Source: Oribacterium sp. oral taxon 078 str. F0262
GTDB taxonomy: Bacteria > Bacillota > Clostridia > Lachnospirales > Lachnospiraceae
Assembly: GCF_000160135.1 (NCBI RefSeq)
Contig: NZ_GG729937.1
Span: 28,891-92,890 of the forward strand
Direction: 5' to 3'
Length of the DNA: 64,000 nucleotides
Below are positions 62,769 through 64,000 of this stretch, in pieces. The position numbers and the translations under genes were made by a program. The notes beneath the pieces are model-generated. The model was not told where the DNA came from and made no database searches. It saw nothing but the letters and a program-made list of their open reading frames with translations. The number at the start of each line of letters is the position of its first letter. The stretch's first letter is position 1.

Positions 62769-64000
62769 TTATGAAGCTTTCAGTTCGGTCAAGAACTGGC
62801 CTGTCCGGCCTCCCTGGATCTTAAAATGAAGCTTGTTGATGTTGTAGGCAATGGCCAAAAGAACGCTCTGGGCCAGCACATTTTCTTTCCCCCGGTAAAG
62901 ATACCGCCGGAAGTTCATATCTTCTTTTATAACGGCAAAGCTGCCTTCAGCCTGAATGCTCCGGTTCATTCGGAGCTGAGTCCCGTATTCCGTTGTGATC
63001 CTCTCCAGCGTTTCCTGTCGCTTTTGCTTCATCACTTTGGAGATACTAAGACGCTTGTTCCGCTCCTCCATTGGAGTCTTGCAGTTGTTGCCGTGGATGC
63101 ATTTATCTTTATAAGGACATCTCTGACAGCTTTCACATTCGTATACAGTCACAGTACTGACATAGCCGTTACGGTTCTTACTGTGCCGGTCATAGATCGC
63201 TTTGAGCTTCCTTCCGTTTGAACATAGATATTCATCCGTCTCAGAATCATACGTCATGTTCTCTCTGCGGCTGATATCCTGGCGGTATTTCCGTGTCTTT
63301 GAGATCTCATAATTCTGCGGCTTCAAATAGGATTCCTGCCCATTCTGTTCCAGAAAAACATAGGCTTCTTCACTTTCATATCCGGCGTCCGCAACGATTT
63401 CCTTGTATTGAAACGAAAGATGGCTCTCCATGTCTTTTAAGAACGGAACAAGTGTCAGAACATCCGTAGGGTGGCTGCTCAGGTCAAGCCACGTGATGTA
63501 TTGTGCGTCTACTCCATGCTGAAGATTATAAGCCGGCTTTAACTGCCCGTTCAGCATGGCATCCTCTTTCAGACGCATGAAGGTCGCATCCGGGTCGGTC
63601 TTGGAATAACTGTTCCTCTCCCCGCAGATATGAAGATGCTTTGTGTATTCTTTCAGTTTGCTGATATATCCTTCCAGCATTTCAATGGATTTCTGCAGCT
63701 GACTTTTCCGATGGCCGATTCCATAGACAAAGGTGATCTGTTCTTCTCCCTTGATCTGATAGAGCTTTTTGCGCAGCCGTTTCATGGTGTGCAGTGTCGC
63801 TTTACCGTTATAGACCACTTTGATTCCATACAAAGTTTCACATTCTTCGATAAAAGAAAGGATCTTTTCAAACAGGCGGGCCTGATGCTTTGTAACGGAT
63901 TTTTTCCAGACAAACGTATACTTGTTCGCGCAGGATTCGATCTTTGTCCCATCAATAAATAGGGTCCTGCCGGAAATCTCTCCGAGATCATGAAGAATCG
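62769..64000 (-). CDS. IS1182 family transposase, 5' end beyond window
   Basis: The frame is open from 64000 to the stop at 62769 (about 410 residues visible). The visible N-terminal side has LFIDGTKIESCANKYTFVWKK, where the Asp is the first of the DDE triad; WLDLSSHPTDV, IVADAGYESEEAY (second Asp) and the C-terminal IQAEGSFAVIKEDMNFRRYLYRG (Glu) complete it. Internal candidate starts (for example at 63833) are not real, as the frame and homology continue upstream. It has a zinc-knuckle-like CESCQRCPYKDKC. It catalyses movement of the element. Confidence 0.93.
   Translation of the reverse strand, partial: ILHDLGEISGRTLFIDGTKIESCANKYTFVWKKSVTKHQARLFEKILSFIEECETLYGIKVVYNGKATLHTMKRLRKKLYQIKGEEQITFVYGIGHRKSQLQKSIEMLEGYISKLKEYTKHLHICGERNSYSKTDPDATFMRLKEDAMLNGQLKPAYNLQHGVDAQYITWLDLSSHPTDVLTLVPFLKDMESHLSFQYKEIVADAGYESEEAYVFLEQNGQESYLKPQNYEISKTRKYRQDISRRENMTYDSETDEYLCSNGRKLKAIYDRHSKNRNGYVSTVTVYECESCQRCPYKDKCIHGNNCKTPMEERNKRLSISKVMKQKRQETLERITTEYGTQLRMNRSIQAEGSFAVIKEDMNFRRYLYRGKENVLAQSVLLAIAYNINKLHFKIQGGRTGQFLTELKAS

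Larger units (their letters stand above)
62592..64000 (-). mobile_element. IS1182-family insertion sequence, partial (runs off window)
   Basis: The transposase gene extends past the window edge. The inner end is probably marked by an 11-bp inverted repeat GGCTGTCGCAA (62592-62602, 62610-62620) typical of such IS termini. A stem AATCCGGCC/GGCCGGATT (62637-62645, 62651-62659) with flanking T/A runs, probably a transposase terminator, follows. The other end and any target duplication are outside the window. Confidence 0.75.

Noticed and set aside
1..64000. tRNA, rRNA or replication-origin features
   Set aside because: No cloverleaf with a TTC-type T arm, rRNA segment or DnaA-box cluster was recognised by eye; short tRNAs could still be missed without a search tool.

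Overview
The window is GC-rich, densely coding bacterial DNA. It looks like a chromosomal segment of an anaerobic, monoderm gut-type Firmicute, most likely Lachnospiraceae-like. The reasons are strong GGAGG ribosome sites, a CIRCE element on an hsp20 gene, a polysaccharide deacetylase with clostridial hydrophobic (ChW) repeats, a DUF4491 protein, a clostridial-type cellulose synthase cluster and a selenium/molybdenum purine-degradation cluster. The family assignment is an inference. Most long antisense open frames are GC-driven shadows.

Layout. 1-5.6 kb: glycogen genes (glgB, truncated by the window edge, and malQ), then yggS, ogt and an unknown membrane protein on the minus strand. 6-12.5 kb (minus): a methionine-linked operon, read as leader peptide - metN - metI - L-2-hydroxyacid dehydrogenase - metQ - FAD 2-hydroxyacid oxidase - aminotransferase. 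It is preceded by a 45-codon leader ORF with 11 Met codons and a strong terminator, a classical attenuator arrangement. 13-13.6 kb: a DinJ/YafQ-type toxin-antitoxin pair between 22-bp inverted repeats. 13.9-22.4 kb: two molybdenum hydroxylases (xdhABC-like, and a fused iron-sulfur/molybdenum enzyme broken by a one-base frameshift) and a divergent NCS2 purine permease. 22.6-36.2 kb (minus): an exopolysaccharide cluster with a GGDEF protein, MBOAT, DHHW protein, VTC-domain protein, DUF4956, CotH, BcsA-like cellulose synthase with PilZ, GH5 endoglucanase, serine hydrolase, acyl carrier protein and acyl-AMP ligase. 36.6-58.1 kb: the gut-bacterial purine/uric-acid catabolic set (arcC, ygeW, ygeY, dpaL, YheO-like regulator, ssnA, ygfK, hydantoinase, yqeB, yqeC, mocA, guaD, NCS2 permease, ade). 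58.4-61.6 kb: hsp20, gpmA, a nuclease, an array of 145-bp tandem repeats and a DUF4491 gene. 61.7-64 kb: decayed mobile DNA (Fic remnant, zinc-ribbon remnant) and an IS1182-family element running off the end.

How the genes work together. The purine block gives a nearly complete route: adenine and guanine are taken up and deaminated, hydroxylated by molybdenum enzymes whose cofactor is matured by YqeB/YqeC/MocA, and the ring is opened and stripped by YgfK/SsnA/HydA/YgeW/YgeY. 2,3-diaminopropionate is then cleaved to pyruvate by DpaL and carbamoyl phosphate yields ATP through ArcC. The polysaccharide block couples c-di-GMP control (GGDEF, PilZ) to cellulose-like synthesis and a Dlt-like acylation set. 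The methionine operon joins a methionine importer to two stereochemically opposite hydroxyacid-oxidising enzymes and a transaminase. This suggests that both enantiomers of a methionine hydroxy-analogue are turned into methionine under control of a methionine-codon attenuator. That is the most novel-looking system here.
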